A stretch of DNA of 64,000 nt. Origin: SAR324 cluster bacterium (GTDB lineage Bacteria; SAR324; NAC60-12). Position 1 is the stretch's first letter; each line of letters begins with the position of its first letter. Positions 47,570-57,344 of the stretch are shown here, piece after piece. The translations under genes were made by a program, and so were the position numbers. Under the pieces are notes generated by a model. That model ran no database searches, had not been told where the DNA came from, and saw only the letters and a program-made list of their open reading frames with translations. The stretch covers positions 1 to 64,000 of the forward strand of contig JADGAV010000013.1 of NCBI GenBank assembly GCA_015231825.1. The letters are read 5' to 3'.

Positions 47570-48565
47570 TCAATTCCTCGGAGCGGGTCTTCGCCTTTTT
47601 AGTACGTCCGGATTGACTACATTTATGGGATTTCCTGAGGCATATTCGACGATTTGTTCAAAAACGTCAGTGAATTGCAGTTCGTACTCGTCTTGAGTGA
47701 CGAATCCGATATGAGGGGTGCAGGTGACATTGTCCATTAATAAGAGCGGATCCTGAGTGTTGAGCAAAGGTTCTTCGTCGTAAACATCTAAAGCTGCAAA
47801 ACCAGGACGCCCCGATTTTAAAGCAGTTTCCAGGGCTCCAGGCTCTATAAGTCCCGCTCGACTGGTATTGACCAGCAAAGCGGTCGGTTTCATTCGTGCA
47901 AGATCTGCTGCGGTAACAGTGCCGCGGGTGCTGTCATAAAGTCGAATATGCAGAGAAAGCACGTCGCATTGCTCAAAAAATGCTTCTTTGCTTTCCGCTA
48001 TTTTGTAGCCGTCACTTTTTGCTTTGATGCGGGAATCTTCGCTTGCCCATATCAGCACATTCATGTCGAAAGCCTGAGCGTATCTGGCTATGACACGACC
48101 TATTCTGCCATATCCGAAAATTCCAAGCGTGTGCTGACGCAATGAACGTCCCACTCCCATTTGCCAATGACCAGCTTTCAGGGATGCTACCTGTTGAGGA
48201 ATTTGGCGGCTAGCGGCCAGGATCAGTCCCCAGGTTAATTCCGCTGCTGCATAGGATGGTGTCCCTGGGTGCTGATTTGAAGAGACAATGATACCCAAAC
48301 GCGTGCAGGTGTCCACATCAATATGTGAATAAACACTGCGTTGGCTGATCAATCGAAGATTGGGTAAGCGTTCAAGCAATGGAGTTCGAATTTTTGTCCT
48401 TTCACGAATCAGGACGAGCACTTCCGTATCAATCAACCGCTTGGTCAATTCATCCACATCTTGGGCTTGATCATTCCAGATTTCAACATCGTGCCCTGTC
48501 AATTTTCTAAAACATTTCAGAGTTTTAACAGTGTCATGGTAATCATTCAAAATTGAGATCTTCAT
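47570..48565 (-). CDS. D-2-hydroxyacid dehydrogenase family protein
   Basis: A 331-residue NAD-dependent dehydrogenase. The cofactor loop is GIFGYGRIG near 149-157, catalytic Arg is in [10 protein letters not shown], Glu in DVYDEEPL and His in CTPHIGFVT. It belongs to the same subfamily as the product at 7851-8801 but is clearly different. It starts seven bases after the stop of the 163-residue unknown gene, so the two are probably one transcript. The substrate is unknown. Confidence 0.87.
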   Translation of the reverse strand: MKISILNDYHDTVKTLKCFRKLTGHDVEIWNDQAQDVDELTKRLIDTEVLVLIRERTKIRTPLLERLPNLRLISQRSVYSHIDVDTCTRLGIIVSSNQHPGTPSYAAAELTWGLILAASRQIPQQVASLKAGHWQMGVGRSLRQHTLGIFGYGRIGRVIARYAQAFDMNVLIWASEDSRIKAKSDGYKIAESKEAFFEQCDVLSLHIRLYDSTRGTVTAADLARMKPTALLVNTSRAGLIEPGALETALKSGRPGFAALDVYDEEPLLNTQDPLLLMDNVTCTPHIGFVTQDEYELQFTDVFEQIVEYASGNPINVVNPDVLKRRRPAPRN

Positions 48566-48572
48566 AGTCGTA

Positions 48573-49064
48573 TCACACGTGCTTAAAATTCTTTTTGATC
48601 CAGCAGAGAATGTTTTTTTTCAAGCCAACCTGTCCCATGCTTTTTCCATAACTGTCTCGGGGGAATTCTTCAAATTTTCCTTTTTGCAAAGTCGCGTCTA
48701 CTGGATCATAAAAAATGTATTTTATTTCATGCCCGTTAAAGCTGAATGCTTTTGCCGAGACCACATTTTCTTGATTGATCCTTTGGAATGAAGCGTCAGA
48801 ACACTCAATTACCCTTCCATTCATACTAGCGGGGATATAAAATTCTCCCAACGTTGGTAATTTTTGAAAGACTTGTTTCTTATTCATGCCTTTAGAAGAA
48901 TACTCAGCCAGGGCTTCCTTAATTTCATCAATCAGATTTTCTTTTCGAAATTTTTCTGATAAATGAAGAATTTGAGAATCTGCTGATGCCTGATTTTCCG
49001 GATTGAGCCCTTTGACTTCATCCAGCATTCCTTTTTGATTTAATAAATCTGTCAATCTTCCCAT
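48573..49064 (-). CDS. Unknown 163-residue cytosolic protein
   Basis: A hypothetical protein with a well-placed ribosome binding site (AAGGAAG) before ATG. The N-terminal half is helical and charged ([20 protein letters not shown]). The C-terminal half looks beta-rich ([18 protein letters not shown]) and ends basic ([15 protein letters not shown]). There is no signal peptide or known motif. Its stop lies seven bases before the hydroxyacid dehydrogenase start. Confidence 0.75.
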   Translation of the reverse strand: MGRLTDLLNQKGMLDEVKGLNPENQASADSQILHLSEKFRKENLIDEIKEALAEYSSKGMNKKQVFQKLPTLGEFYIPASMNGRVIECSDASFQRINQENVVSAKAFSFNGHEIKYIFYDPVDATLQKGKFEEFPRDSYGKSMGQVGLKKNILCWIKKNFKHV

Positions 49065-49367
49065 TGTTATTTTTCTTCCTTTGTCCGTCAGTTCACAAAG
49101 TGGCAGAATCCGAGATTGGGTTAATTGCGTCTTTTTTCAAGATTACGCGATCTGGGTTTGAACATCATCTTTTACAGTTTTCTGAAATTCTGATCCAGAA
49201 TTGTTTTTGTAATCCAAAATGATATTTGAGAGGATCGCTGATTATTGAAACTGGAAATTCCTGCAGGAAAAAAATAATTTTATCAATTTAGCTCAAGTTT
49301 TAGAAATCTTTCTGGTATACAAAAAAATATTTCCAAATTGAGTTGAATGATTTTACTCTCAACAGTT
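49065..49367. other. AT-rich intergenic region
   Basis: 303 bases with no supported gene. A 12-base perfect palindrome TTCCTGCAGGAA at 49258-49269 is the only structure noted. The promoter of the 163-residue gene should lie at its left side. Confidence 0.35.
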
Positions 49368-50444
49368 TTATTCTGCCTGGCCGATACCTCCGCGCAGAGA
49401 TCCTCCGTCAGTATTCTTCCATAGAACAGAATGATCTTCCGGCAGTGCTCGGCTGTTCGGCATGCTCAGCCACAGACGAAGCAGGAGACGACCTTTTGTC
49501 CCTTTAGAAACGTCATCTTCAAAGGCGGTGCGGGCATGATAAATGACATGGTTGTTTAGAAACTGCATGTCTCCAGGAGCAAAAGACATTTCGAAGCAAA
49601 GACTTTCGGCAGTCTCATGAAGCAGGTCAATCGCTTCCCATTGTGCATCACTCATTCGGGGTACCGATTCCATTTCCTGAGCTGCTTCAATATAGGTACG
49701 AGAATAATGGCTGGTGAAATTCCCATTGTGGACTCCGAAAATTGGAAGAGAATAAGTTTGTGTCTCCCCCCATTTTTCCTCTCCTAACCGAGAACGGTAA
49801 AAAGGAGCATAGAGATGTTTGATCAGGTCGGGACGGCTTTCAAGAATCGCATTGTGAACAGCCGTAGAGCTGGCGATTTTACTGATTCCTCCTTGAACTG
49901 CCTGACGCACACATAAGAGTGAAACCACGTCACAGCGGTCGGTATGAAAACGTAACTTCTGGTTAGAAAGTGTTCGTGCTTTGGAAGAGACAAACCTTTC
50001 ACCGCTCTCTGTTTGCAACTGATGCTTGAAGAGGGTGTCAGTGTCCTGGCGTTCATCACAAATGTCCCGCATGAGAAGGCCGTTGCAGTCCTGATAGAGG
50101 GGGCTTCCTAAATGGAGACCCAATCCAAACCAGAGACGGCGAAGGTCGATGTCATCATAGGAACCTACTGCTAATCCCCGAAGAGAAGCCAAACCGGATC
50201 CATATTCCAATTCCTGCGAAATTTCTGAAAGTTTTTTAGAAAGTCTTTCCAAAGGGAAATCTTCTTTGGTAATTTTTTGCCAGGGGATTTTCTTCTGACG
50301 AATCGTCTCCAGAGCATGATTGATTTCAGAAATCTCTTCTTCGTCGAGATTAAATATCCATCTCTTGTCGGCCAGCATGTCGGCCCCATGCCAGACGGAA
50401 GGGCCTTCAATCGGTAGATAAGATGCTGTCATGACGTGCTTCAT
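49368..50444 (-). CDS. TauD/TfdA-family Fe(II)/2-oxoglutarate-dependent dioxygenase
   Basis: A 358-residue oxygenase. The iron-binding HxD is H167-x-D169 in LRFHTDRCD, and the distal ligand H303 lies in NNHVIYHARTAF, followed by the 2-oxoglutarate-binding arginine region LLLRLWLSM. Family members hydroxylate taurine, gamma-butyrobetaine, clavaminate precursors and other compounds. The sequence does not decide the substrate. Methionines at positions 1 and 5 are both possible starts. It is preceded by a terminator of the upstream gene and seems to be transcribed on its own. Confidence 0.82.
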   Translation of the reverse strand: MKHVMTASYLPIEGPSVWHGADMLADKRWIFNLDEEEISEINHALETIRQKKIPWQKITKEDFPLERLSKKLSEISQELEYGSGLASLRGLAVGSYDDIDLRRLWFGLGLHLGSPLYQDCNGLLMRDICDERQDTDTLFKHQLQTESGERFVSSKARTLSNQKLRFHTDRCDVVSLLCVRQAVQGGISKIASSTAVHNAILESRPDLIKHLYAPFYRSRLGEEKWGETQTYSLPIFGVHNGNFTSHYSRTYIEAAQEMESVPRMSDAQWEAIDLLHETAESLCFEMSFAPGDMQFLNNHVIYHARTAFEDDVSKGTKGRLLLRLWLSMPNSRALPEDHSVLWKNTDGGSLRGGIGQAE

Positions 50445-50540
50445 GATGCGGATTCAGGATATCGGATCTGGAATGACCATCCAAAATAGGAAAGGCAGCG
50501 CGACAGTTTTTAGATCGTGTTTCGTTGAATGCGGTATGAA

Positions 50541-50575
50541 AAACTAAGAATTCCTGGAGCTTGCGGCTCCAGGAA
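50541..50575 (-). terminator. Intrinsic terminator of the small secreted-protein gene
   Basis: A perfect 10-bp stem, TTCCTGGAGC at 50551-50560 and GCTCCAGGAA at 50566-50575, with a five-base loop. On the minus strand it is followed by TTCTTAGTTTTTC. It lies 20 bases after the stop of the gene at 50596-50889. Confidence 0.85.
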
Positions 50576-50595
50576 AGAATGCAAATCGGGTCTGT

Positions 50596-50889
50596 TTAAC
50601 CCTTTAATGCCTGGTACAATTCAGGAAATTGTGCGGAGAGATCTTCTTTGCTGAGATTTACAGCAAGCGATTGGCCTTTATTTGTGGTGACGTTGTATCG
50701 TTTTTCGTTGGAAGCGGACTTTGCCAATTCCACACGTTTATTATCCACTTCGACCAGCACGACCGAGGCTCCCGAAACAACTGGCACCCTGGTTAACTCT
50801 TTTGAATTAGAGTGATAATCACAATCCGCAAAGGCGGCCCCGATGCTCAACAGAAACATCCCCACTGTGATCGACAATATCTTTTTCAT
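50596..50889 (-). CDS. Small secreted protein, 97 residues, unknown
   Basis: It starts MKKILSITVGMFLLSIGAAFA, a clear Sec signal peptide cleaved near residue 21, followed by a mature part of about 75 residues with one cysteine (ADCDYH). The ATG at 50889 follows GGAGATTTTT. An ATG 12 bases upstream is less well placed. The mature part is small and probably beta-rich (SVVLVEVDNKRVEL). No family is recognised. It has its own terminator. Confidence 0.77.
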   Translation of the reverse strand: MKKILSITVGMFLLSIGAAFADCDYHSNSKELTRVPVVSGASVVLVEVDNKRVELAKSASNEKRYNVTTNKGQSLAVNLSKEDLSAQFPELYQALKG

Positions 50890-51129
50890 AAAAATCTCCA
50901 TGTTGAGAGGTTAAATAAAAAACATCCAATATATAAATGATTTTTTCAAAGATTCCAATTGTTTTTTCATTTGAATTTATAAAAAACTGTGATTAAATGC
51001 GTATTCTTTCCTGTCATACCCGGTATTCGTGCAGGGATTGGTCCCAAAAAAATATCATGGACGAAGTTTTTGTCATTGCTCGAGTTAGTATACAATTCGC
51101 CCTGGAAAAAATAATTTGAATGGTTTTAA

Positions 51130-51519
51130 ATGAATAAAGAAACTACAAACAAGCTGTCTATTGATTTTGGTGAAGATGGGAAGAAACTAATTCCGGTCGT
51201 GACACAGGATTTTGAATCAAAAGATGTTTTAATTTTGGCTTTTGCCAACAAAGACGCGTTTGAAGAGACCATAAAGAGCCGATACGCTACTTACTATAGC
51301 CGAAGTCGGCAGGAACTCTGGAAAAAAGGTCTGACTTCTGGAGATATGCTTGAGATTCAGGAAATTCGCATCAATTGCGAACAAAATTCCCTGCTTTACC
51401 TCGTCAGACCGGTTGGGAAAGGAGCCTGTCATGTCAAAAAGGAAGACGGGTTGCCTTATAAATCCTGTTACTATCGAAAAATTTCTGACGAACAATTGTT
51501 AGAAAATGTCGGATCATGA
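51130..51519 (+). CDS. HisI-family (phosphoribosyl-AMP cyclohydrolase-like) protein with altered metal site
   Basis: A 129-residue homologue of HisI, which opens the purine ring of phosphoribosyl-AMP in histidine synthesis. The family frame is clear: ATYYSRSRQELWKKGLTSGD and later KSCYYRK. The zinc cysteines are retained at C83, C100 and C113. However, the usual DCDxD magnesium motif reads NCEQN (N82, E84, N86), and the canonical GETSGH reads GLTSGD. It is next to a HisG-like gene and a molybdenum hydroxylase, not in a his operon. A changed substrate is likely, though ordinary HisI activity cannot be excluded. The ribosome binding site is weak. Confidence 0.82.
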   Translation: MNKETTNKLSIDFGEDGKKLIPVVTQDFESKDVLILAFANKDAFEETIKSRYATYYSRSRQELWKKGLTSGDMLEIQEIRINCEQNSLLYLVRPVGKGACHVKKEDGLPYKSCYYRKISDEQLLENVGS

Positions 51520-52594
51520 AATTAACTGGAAAGACAAAATATATATGACTGATGAAATGCTTAAAATAGGCCTGCCTGCAGGTTCTTTAGCAAATCCCAA
51601 ACGAGGAGGGAATCTTGTCCAATTGCTGGAAGACGCAGGCTTTAGGACCTCAGGTTACGAAGCAGGCGGGCCGAGTCAGATCACAACCAGCAATTTCATC
51701 TACGCCTGGGATGGAAGACCACAGGAATTTGGATCTCAACTGGGGATAGGTGAACTGGATGTTGCCATTGGAGGAGATGACTGGGTCCGGGAACGTATTT
51801 TGGAATTGCAGCTTGAGTACAATACAGAAGTCGCATTGGAAAAGGTGCTTTCTTTGAAACGAGGAGGAGTGAAAATTGTCGGCATCGTCAAAGATGACCA
51901 CCCCGCGCAATCCATCGAAGAATTTTTAAAAGTTGTCACTTCATCCCATGATATCATCACCCTCGTGTCCGAAATGCCTTATCTGGCAGTCGAATGGATT
52001 CAAAGCAAACTCAAAAAACTGGGACTTTATGAAGAATATTCAAAGTTTTCTGTGCAGAAATACAAAACACCGCCCAGAATAAATAAGGGGATTGTCATTT
52101 ATGAAACCTGGGGTAAAACGGAAGCAAAAATCAAGAACGGGGGCGCTGACATTGGCTTGGAGATCACTCAAACTGGAGGAGCGATTCGTAACTACGGCTT
52201 GAAAATAATTGAAACTGTAATGGAGTCTGAGGCCGGTATCTGGATCCACCCGCTGATAAAAAAGAATCCACAGAAATTGGATTTGCTGAAGATGTTTCTC
52301 CTGAATTTGTATGGAACGATCAATGCGGAGCAAAAGGTATTGCTCTTGTTCAATGTCGCCAACGAAAACACCGGCGAGATCGAAGAATACCTGAAAGATA
52401 ACAATCTCTATGCTGATGAACCCACCATCAACCGGGGAACGCATTTCACTGAATACAGTGTGCAAGTGGAAACCGACAATAAGGAAAACCCCTTGGCAAA
52501 AATTCGTTACGATCTGGCCATTCGAAAAGCAAAAAGTATTGATACTGTTCCTCTTCAGTCCTCAATCCCCAATTTGGAAGTTCTGCAGCTGTAG
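51506..52594 (+). CDS. HisG-family (ATP phosphoribosyltransferase-like) protein
   Basis: A 362-residue homologue of HisG, which joins ATP and PRPP in the first step of histidine synthesis. Supporting blocks are LKIGLPAGSLANP at the start, LDVAIGGDDWVRE, and the PRPP-loop-like ADIGLEITQTGGAIRNYGLK followed by IIETVMESEAGIW. The canonical PKGRL reads PAGSL, and the phosphate-loop STGTTLRANGL reads TQTGGAIRNYGL, so it is divergent. A C-terminal domain of about 100 residues is present. It overlaps the HisI-like gene by 14 bases if the ATG at 51506 is used; ATG at 51545 would avoid overlap. Coupled expression of the pair is likely. Confidence 0.78.
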   Translation: MSDHEINWKDKIYMTDEMLKIGLPAGSLANPKRGGNLVQLLEDAGFRTSGYEAGGPSQITTSNFIYAWDGRPQEFGSQLGIGELDVAIGGDDWVRERILELQLEYNTEVALEKVLSLKRGGVKIVGIVKDDHPAQSIEEFLKVVTSSHDIITLVSEMPYLAVEWIQSKLKKLGLYEEYSKFSVQKYKTPPRINKGIVIYETWGKTEAKIKNGGADIGLEITQTGGAIRNYGLKIIETVMESEAGIWIHPLIKKNPQKLDLLKMFLLNLYGTINAEQKVLLLFNVANENTGEIEEYLKDNNLYADEPTINRGTHFTEYSVQVETDNKENPLAKIRYDLAIRKAKSIDTVPLQSSIPNLEVLQL

Positions 52595-52650
52595 CACTTA
52601 ACAATTTTCTTGCTGAAAGCATTCTTTCACCTCATGTTGTAGGAAATATT

Positions 52651-53118
52651 ATGGAAAAAATTTCATTGACAGTCAACGGTCAGCTCCGGGAATTGGAAGT
52701 GACGCCGGAGACTCCGTTGCTTTATGTACTCCGTAACGACCTGGGTTTGACAGGGACCAAGTATGGATGCGGATTGGAGCAATGTGGAGCCTGCGCGGTC
52801 ATCAAAAACGGGGAGAAAATATACTCATGCAATACTCCGGTCGACGCATGTCGTGACAGCGAAGTGACCACCATTGAAGGCATCGGTACTTTGGAGAAGC
52901 CACATCCGATCCAAGCCGCATTCATCGAGGAACGGGCTGCTCAGTGCGGGTATTGCATTCCGGGGATGATTATAGCTTCCAAGGTACTGCTGGACAAACA
53001 TCAACACCCGGATGATAAAACTATCCGGCAGGAGTTGTCGGATCATCTATGCCGTTGCGGTACGCATCCGCGCATTCTTCGAGCTGTCAAAAGAGCAGAT
53101 CAGGAGGTGAATTCATGA
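52651..53118 (+). CDS. 2Fe-2S subunit of a xanthine dehydrogenase-family molybdenum hydroxylase
   Basis: A 155-residue small subunit with two 2Fe-2S clusters. The plant-ferredoxin-like site is CGLEQCGAC with a later cysteine in YSCNTPV. The helical-domain site is QCGYCIPGM and HLCRCGTH. This matches CoxS, IorA and NdhS-type subunits. It passes electrons from the molybdenum site to an acceptor. Its stop overlaps the start of the large-subunit gene (ATGA), the usual coupling of these subunits. It is 56 bases after the HisG-like gene. Confidence 0.9.
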   Translation: MEKISLTVNGQLRELEVTPETPLLYVLRNDLGLTGTKYGCGLEQCGACAVIKNGEKIYSCNTPVDACRDSEVTTIEGIGTLEKPHPIQAAFIEERAAQCGYCIPGMIIASKVLLDKHQHPDDKTIRQELSDHLCRCGTHPRILRAVKRADQEVNS

Positions 53119-55271
53119 GTATTTCTTCTAGTTTAGAGCGCAATCCAGATCTGGATTCGTGGCTGCAAATTCATAAAGATGGAACACTGACCCTTTTTAC
53201 AGGAAAAGTGGAAATTGGCCAGGGAATTAAAACTGCTCTGGCCCTGATTGCCGCTGAAGAATTGGATGTTGCCTTCGAACGAATCACAGTGAAGACTGCC
53301 GATACCGCCCTGGGTTTGAATGAAATTTTTACCGCAGGCAGTGGCTCCATGGAAGAAAGCGGCAGCGCCATCCGTCAGGTCACTGCGGAAATTCGTGAAT
53401 TGCTCTTGCAGATGGCTGCCAAGCGGCTCAATCTTCCTGTCGAACGATTGTCTGTGACGGATGGTTTGATTGGGGCTGCAGAGACCAATTCGACGATTAC
53501 CTACTGGGAACTTTTTGGAGGACAGAAATTCAACAGAAAATTCAATGGGGAAGCAAAACCGAAAAAGGCGGACCAATATCAGCAAATCGGACGGCCGGTT
53601 TCATTGATAGGCATCGAATCTTTGGTCGGCGGCACAGCAGACTATATTCAGGATATGAAATTCCCGGATTTAGCGTATGGACGAATCATCCGTCCCCCTC
53701 AGTATCATGCTGAGCTATCCCGCGTTGATACTGCCGAAGTATCCGCCTTGCCTGGGGTTTTGAAAATTGTGCAGGACGGTCGGTTTTTGGCAGTCATTGC
53801 GGAAAGGGAAGAGCAGGCTATCAGGGCTGCAAGTGCGCTGAAAGAATCGGCAGAGTGGAATTTTGTAAAGGAATTGGATTGTACAGATATTTCTGAACTG
53901 CTGGTTCAAAATAAAAGAACCAGTCTTTTGGTGGTCAATGGAATTCCCATAGATGATCCAATTCCCACGATCGCAATTCCTTCAGCAGCAGTTCGAACAT
54001 CCACTGCGAGTTATCAGCGCCCCTATCAAATGCATGGATCAATCGGTCCATCCACCGCACTGGCTCTTTTTTCTGAAGCAGAAAACAATCCTGTTGTTCT
54101 AACAGTTTGGACTCACAGTCAGGGAGTTTTTCCATTGCGGGTCAGTTTGGCACACGCTCTCGATATGAATCCGGAACAAATTCGGGTCGTTCACAAGCAG
54201 GGGGCCGGATGCTATGGACACAACGGTGCTGACGATGTTGCTTTGGACGCCGCTCTGCTGGCACGGGCAATTCCTGGACGCCCTGTACTGCTGACCTGGA
54301 TGCGAGAAGATGAACACTGTTGGGAACCCTATGGCCCGGCGATGCTGATAAAATTGCAGGCGAGCGTTGATGCTCAGGGGCAAATTCTCAGTTGGAATCA
54401 TGATGTTTTCAGCGACTCACATATCAGACGTCCCAGGCCTGTAGAAGGTCATTCGGGACTGCTTGCTTCCTGGCATCGGGCTACTCCTCTTCCTCCACCG
54501 GAAAAAAAACCAAACCGGGCTCCCCATGGCGGAATACATCGAAATTCAGATCCACTTTATAAATTTCCGCAAAAGCGTATTGTCAAACATTTGGTAGAAG
54601 ACCTTCCGCTGCGAACTTCTGCACTGAGAACATTGGGCGCCTTTGCCAATATTTTTGCTATCGAGTCGTTTATGGATGAATTGGCTGCAGAAGCAGAAAT
54701 TGATGCGCTGGAATTTCGAATTCGGCATTTGGAGGATAAGCGGGCAATAGCCGTCCTGGAAGCAGCCGCAGAAAAAGCCGGTTGGGGAACTCCTCTAAAG
54801 ATTGAAGGGATGGGACGGGGAATTGCCTTTTCTCAATACAAAAATCTAAAATGCTACGCGGCTGTTGTGATGACTGTTGCGGTGGATGAATATGGAAACA
54901 TCCAACTCAAACATGCGGTGATTGCGGCAGATGCCGGGCAAATTGTCGATGCCGATGGATTGATAAATCAGTTGGAAGGAGGCTTGATCCAGGCTGCCAG
55001 TTGGACCCTCAAAGAAGAAGTACGTTATCAGGCAGAAGGCATTCTCAGCCAGGATTGGGAAAGCTACCCCATTCTGACATTTGAGGAGGTTCCAGAGATC
55101 GAAACTGTCTTGATCAACCGTCCGGATGAACCCTATTTGGGAAGTGGAGAAGCAACATCGGGACCGACTGCTGCTGCTATTTCCAATGCGGTTTTTAATG
55201 CCATCGGAGTCCGGTTGCGCCGTCTTCCGTTTACTATGGAAGAGGTTCAGAAAACAGTGAGCGAACTTTGA
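53115..55271 (+). CDS. Molybdopterin-binding subunit of a xanthine dehydrogenase-family hydroxylase (IorB-like)
   Basis: A 718-residue large subunit resembling isoquinoline 1-oxidoreductase beta subunits. N-terminal WLQIHKDGTLTLFTGKVEIGQG and ITVKTADTALGLNE, then AGSGSMEESGSAIRQ, are typical. VVHKQGAGCYGHNGADD and GAFANIFAIESFMDELA bind the cofactor. The probable active-site glutamate is in YLGSGEATSGPTAAAI. These enzymes hydroxylate N-heterocycles with water-derived oxygen. The ATG at 53115 follows CAGGAGGTGAATTC. A frame opening at 53049 overlaps the small subunit and is not needed. No FAD subunit is present, as in the Ior type. The substrate is unknown. Confidence 0.88.
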   Translation: MSISSSLERNPDLDSWLQIHKDGTLTLFTGKVEIGQGIKTALALIAAEELDVAFERITVKTADTALGLNEIFTAGSGSMEESGSAIRQVTAEIRELLLQMAAKRLNLPVERLSVTDGLIGAAETNSTITYWELFGGQKFNRKFNGEAKPKKADQYQQIGRPVSLIGIESLVGGTADYIQDMKFPDLAYGRIIRPPQYHAELSRVDTAEVSALPGVLKIVQDGRFLAVIAEREEQAIRAASALKESAEWNFVKELDCTDISELLVQNKRTSLLVVNGIPIDDPIPTIAIPSAAVRTSTASYQRPYQMHGSIGPSTALALFSEAENNPVVLTVWTHSQGVFPLRVSLAHALDMNPEQIRVVHKQGAGCYGHNGADDVALDAALLARAIPGRPVLLTWMREDEHCWEPYGPAMLIKLQASVDAQGQILSWNHDVFSDSHIRRPRPVEGHSGLLASWHRATPLPPPEKKPNRAPHGGIHRNSDPLYKFPQKRIVKHLVEDLPLRTSALRTLGAFANIFAIESFMDELAAEAEIDALEFRIRHLEDKRAIAVLEAAAEKAGWGTPLKIEGMGRGIAFSQYKNLKCYAAVVMTVAVDEYGNIQLKHAVIAADAGQIVDADGLINQLEGGLIQAASWTLKEEVRYQAEGILSQDWESYPILTFEEVPEIETVLINRPDEPYLGSGEATSGPTAAAISNAVFNAIGVRLRRLPFTMEEVQKTVSEL

Positions 55272-55274
55272 TGT

Positions 55275-56309
55275 TTATAAAACCAACTCCGCCATTGTTC
55301 GGACGTCTTTGGCAGAATGAAGCCCCAGACTTAAAGTAGTGATGGGGCTTTTACGCCATAAATCCAATCGTTCATTGATTCGCTCTTTTGGGCCGCATAG
55401 TGCGACATCGTCCACAAATTGGTCTGGTACGGCTGCTGCGGCTTCCTGCTTTTTCCCTTCCAGGAAAAAGTTCTGTATTGTTTCTGCAGCTTCTTCATAA
55501 CCGTATCGGCGGGCAAGATCATTATAGAAGTTTTTACCCTTCGCTCCCATCCCTCCTACGTAAAGAGCCAGATGAGGCTTAACCATATTGCGAGCGAGTT
55601 CAATATTGCTGTTGATGACCACAGGAACTCCGAACGGTGCGATATCAAAATTTTCGTAAGAATTCCCTTTTTTTGATTTCCTGAATCCAGCTTCCACCTG
55701 CTCTTTAAATGCGATATCAAAATGCTTGGGGGAGAACCAGACCGGCAACCAACCGTCTGCGATTTCAGCAGTCAATTCCACGTTTTTCGGGCCAATAGAA
55801 GCAAGATAGATAGGCAAATCTGAACGGCCATGAAGAATACTTTTTAGAGGCTTTCCCAAACCTGTCGCATCTTCTCCCTGATAGGGGATCTGATAATGGG
55901 CCCCATCATGGACCACCGGTTTTTCCCTTTCGAAAATACTCCGCACAATACTGACATATTCTCTTGTTTTTCCAAGCGGTTTGCCATAAGGCAGTCCATG
56001 CCACCCTTCGACCACCTGGGGACCGGATAGTCCTAACCCGAGGAGAAATCGCCCTCCCGACAATTGATCGAGGGTCATTGCCGTCATGGCAGTGTTGGCA
56101 GGAGTGCGGGCCGGCATCTGCATGATACCGGTTCCTAAATGAATTTTCTCAGTCTTTGCACCTATCCAGCACAGTGGCGTCACTGCATCCGCCCCATAGG
56201 CTTCCGCAGTCCATACCACATGAAATCCCAGTCGGTCGGCTTCCAGAATTGCTTCCATTGGCAGCTGCACTGTCGATCCACCGATGCCGGTTGTCAGTCC
56301 AAGCCTCAT
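55275..56309 (-). CDS. LLM-class flavin/F420-dependent oxidoreductase
   Basis: A 344-residue luciferase-like monooxygenase-fold protein. It starts with [11 protein letters not shown] and has [60 protein letters not shown] and an ADGWLPVWF block, close to the F420-dependent subgroup. Whether it uses F420 or FMN is not settled, because no F420 synthesis genes are visible. The ATG follows GAGGAGAATC. It lies 22 bases downstream of the binding-protein gene, so it is the last member of the sulfite dehydrogenase operon. It converges with the molybdenum hydroxylase gene (three-base gap). Confidence 0.9.
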   Translation of the reverse strand: MRLGLTTGIGGSTVQLPMEAILEADRLGFHVVWTAEAYGADAVTPLCWIGAKTEKIHLGTGIMQMPARTPANTAMTAMTLDQLSGGRFLLGLGLSGPQVVEGWHGLPYGKPLGKTREYVSIVRSIFEREKPVVHDGAHYQIPYQGEDATGLGKPLKSILHGRSDLPIYLASIGPKNVELTAEIADGWLPVWFSPKHFDIAFKEQVEAGFRKSKKGNSYENFDIAPFGVPVVINSNIELARNMVKPHLALYVGGMGAKGKNFYNDLARRYGYEEAAETIQNFFLEGKKQEAAAAVPDQFVDDVALCGPKERINERLDLWRKSPITTLSLGLHSAKDVRTMAELVL

Positions 56310-56331
56310 GATTCTCCTCGTTAAAAGACGT

Positions 56332-57303
56332 TTATTTTACGACAAGCGGTTTGAGCTTCAATTCCGCATCGCTTGCAGGGATAAAACCGTAATTTTTATA
56401 GATTCCCTGAGCCTTGGCAGTTCCTAAATAGGAAAGAAACTGCATGGCATTGTAGGCATTTCGTCCTGATTTCAATGCACCAATAGCATACCCGACTTTC
56501 TCCTGCTTGTCGTAAGGGGGAGGGATAACGACCCCGTCGATCGGTCGCCCTTCGGTTTTTGCATAAGAAACTTCAGTCGTCCATACAATGCCGACATCAG
56601 CCTCTCCATTTTCGATGCGGTGGGGAGTTTCTCGGTGGTGGCGTGAGGTAAACCAGGTCTTTCCTTCAATGGCCCAACAACTCTTGCATTGTTTACCAGC
56701 AGTGACCTTCTCGTGCAAGCCGAGATCTTTGAGCATTTCACTGCCATAGAACTTAAAAATTCCCTCAGTTAAGGGGTTGGGGTGTGATTGAACAAGGTCA
56801 TCCCGACCAAGATCCTTAGGGCCCTTAATGCCTTTGGGATTACCTTTTGCCACCATCAGTTCCAGTTTATTATGGATGTAGATCATGTGGTCATCCATCA
56901 TCCCTTTCTTTTTAAGATTTTTTAAATGATTGATGTTGACGCTCGCAAAGAGATCTGGATTCATGGCTGTCTTTTTGCCTTCAATCATTCCCTGTTTCAA
57001 CAGTTGATTTTTGAAAATTTGACCAGGAGGAATTGTTTCAACATAGATCGTCTTGATAGACGGGTTTTTTGCCTGAAAATCTTTAATTAAGTCTTCCATA
57101 ACCATAAATTGGTTGCCAGCCAGATACATCACCAGATCGGCTGTGTAGGAATCCTCTATCTTGCTGTATTCAATCTTCCCGTCACTGTGAAATGTTCGAT
57201 AATCATGACTGAGTCCTGCGTCCTTTGCTTGTGCGTGGGCATTTCCTGCCAAGATCATCATCAACAGGAAAATTACTGAAACGAATTTCAATTTGTTCAC
57301 CAT
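56332..57303 (-). CDS. Periplasmic substrate-binding protein, ModA-like
   Basis: A 323-residue secreted binding protein of the type II periplasmic fold. A signal peptide ([18 protein letters not shown]) is followed by [40 protein letters not shown] and [17 protein letters not shown], patterns seen in molybdate/tungstate-type binding proteins. KQCKSCW adds a CxxC pair. No permease or ATPase is adjacent, so it is an orphan. Molybdate supply to, or a ligand-sensing role beside, the molybdenum enzyme is inference. The ATG at 57303 follows AGAGGAAAC. It lies 41 bases after the cytochrome gene. Confidence 0.77.
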   Translation of the reverse strand: MVNKLKFVSVIFLLMMILAGNAHAQAKDAGLSHDYRTFHSDGKIEYSKIEDSYTADLVMYLAGNQFMVMEDLIKDFQAKNPSIKTIYVETIPPGQIFKNQLLKQGMIEGKKTAMNPDLFASVNINHLKNLKKKGMMDDHMIYIHNKLELMVAKGNPKGIKGPKDLGRDDLVQSHPNPLTEGIFKFYGSEMLKDLGLHEKVTAGKQCKSCWAIEGKTWFTSRHHRETPHRIENGEADVGIVWTTEVSYAKTEGRPIDGVVIPPPYDKQEKVGYAIGALKSGRNAYNAMQFLSYLGTAKAQGIYKNYGFIPASDAELKLKPLVVK

Positions 57304-57344
57304 GTTTCCTCTTTCAATTGAATATTTATTATATACCGTGCAAG

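Noticed and set aside
49258..49269. Palindrome TTCCTGCAGGAA
   Set aside because: Short and isolated, with no T tract or repeated copies to suggest function.
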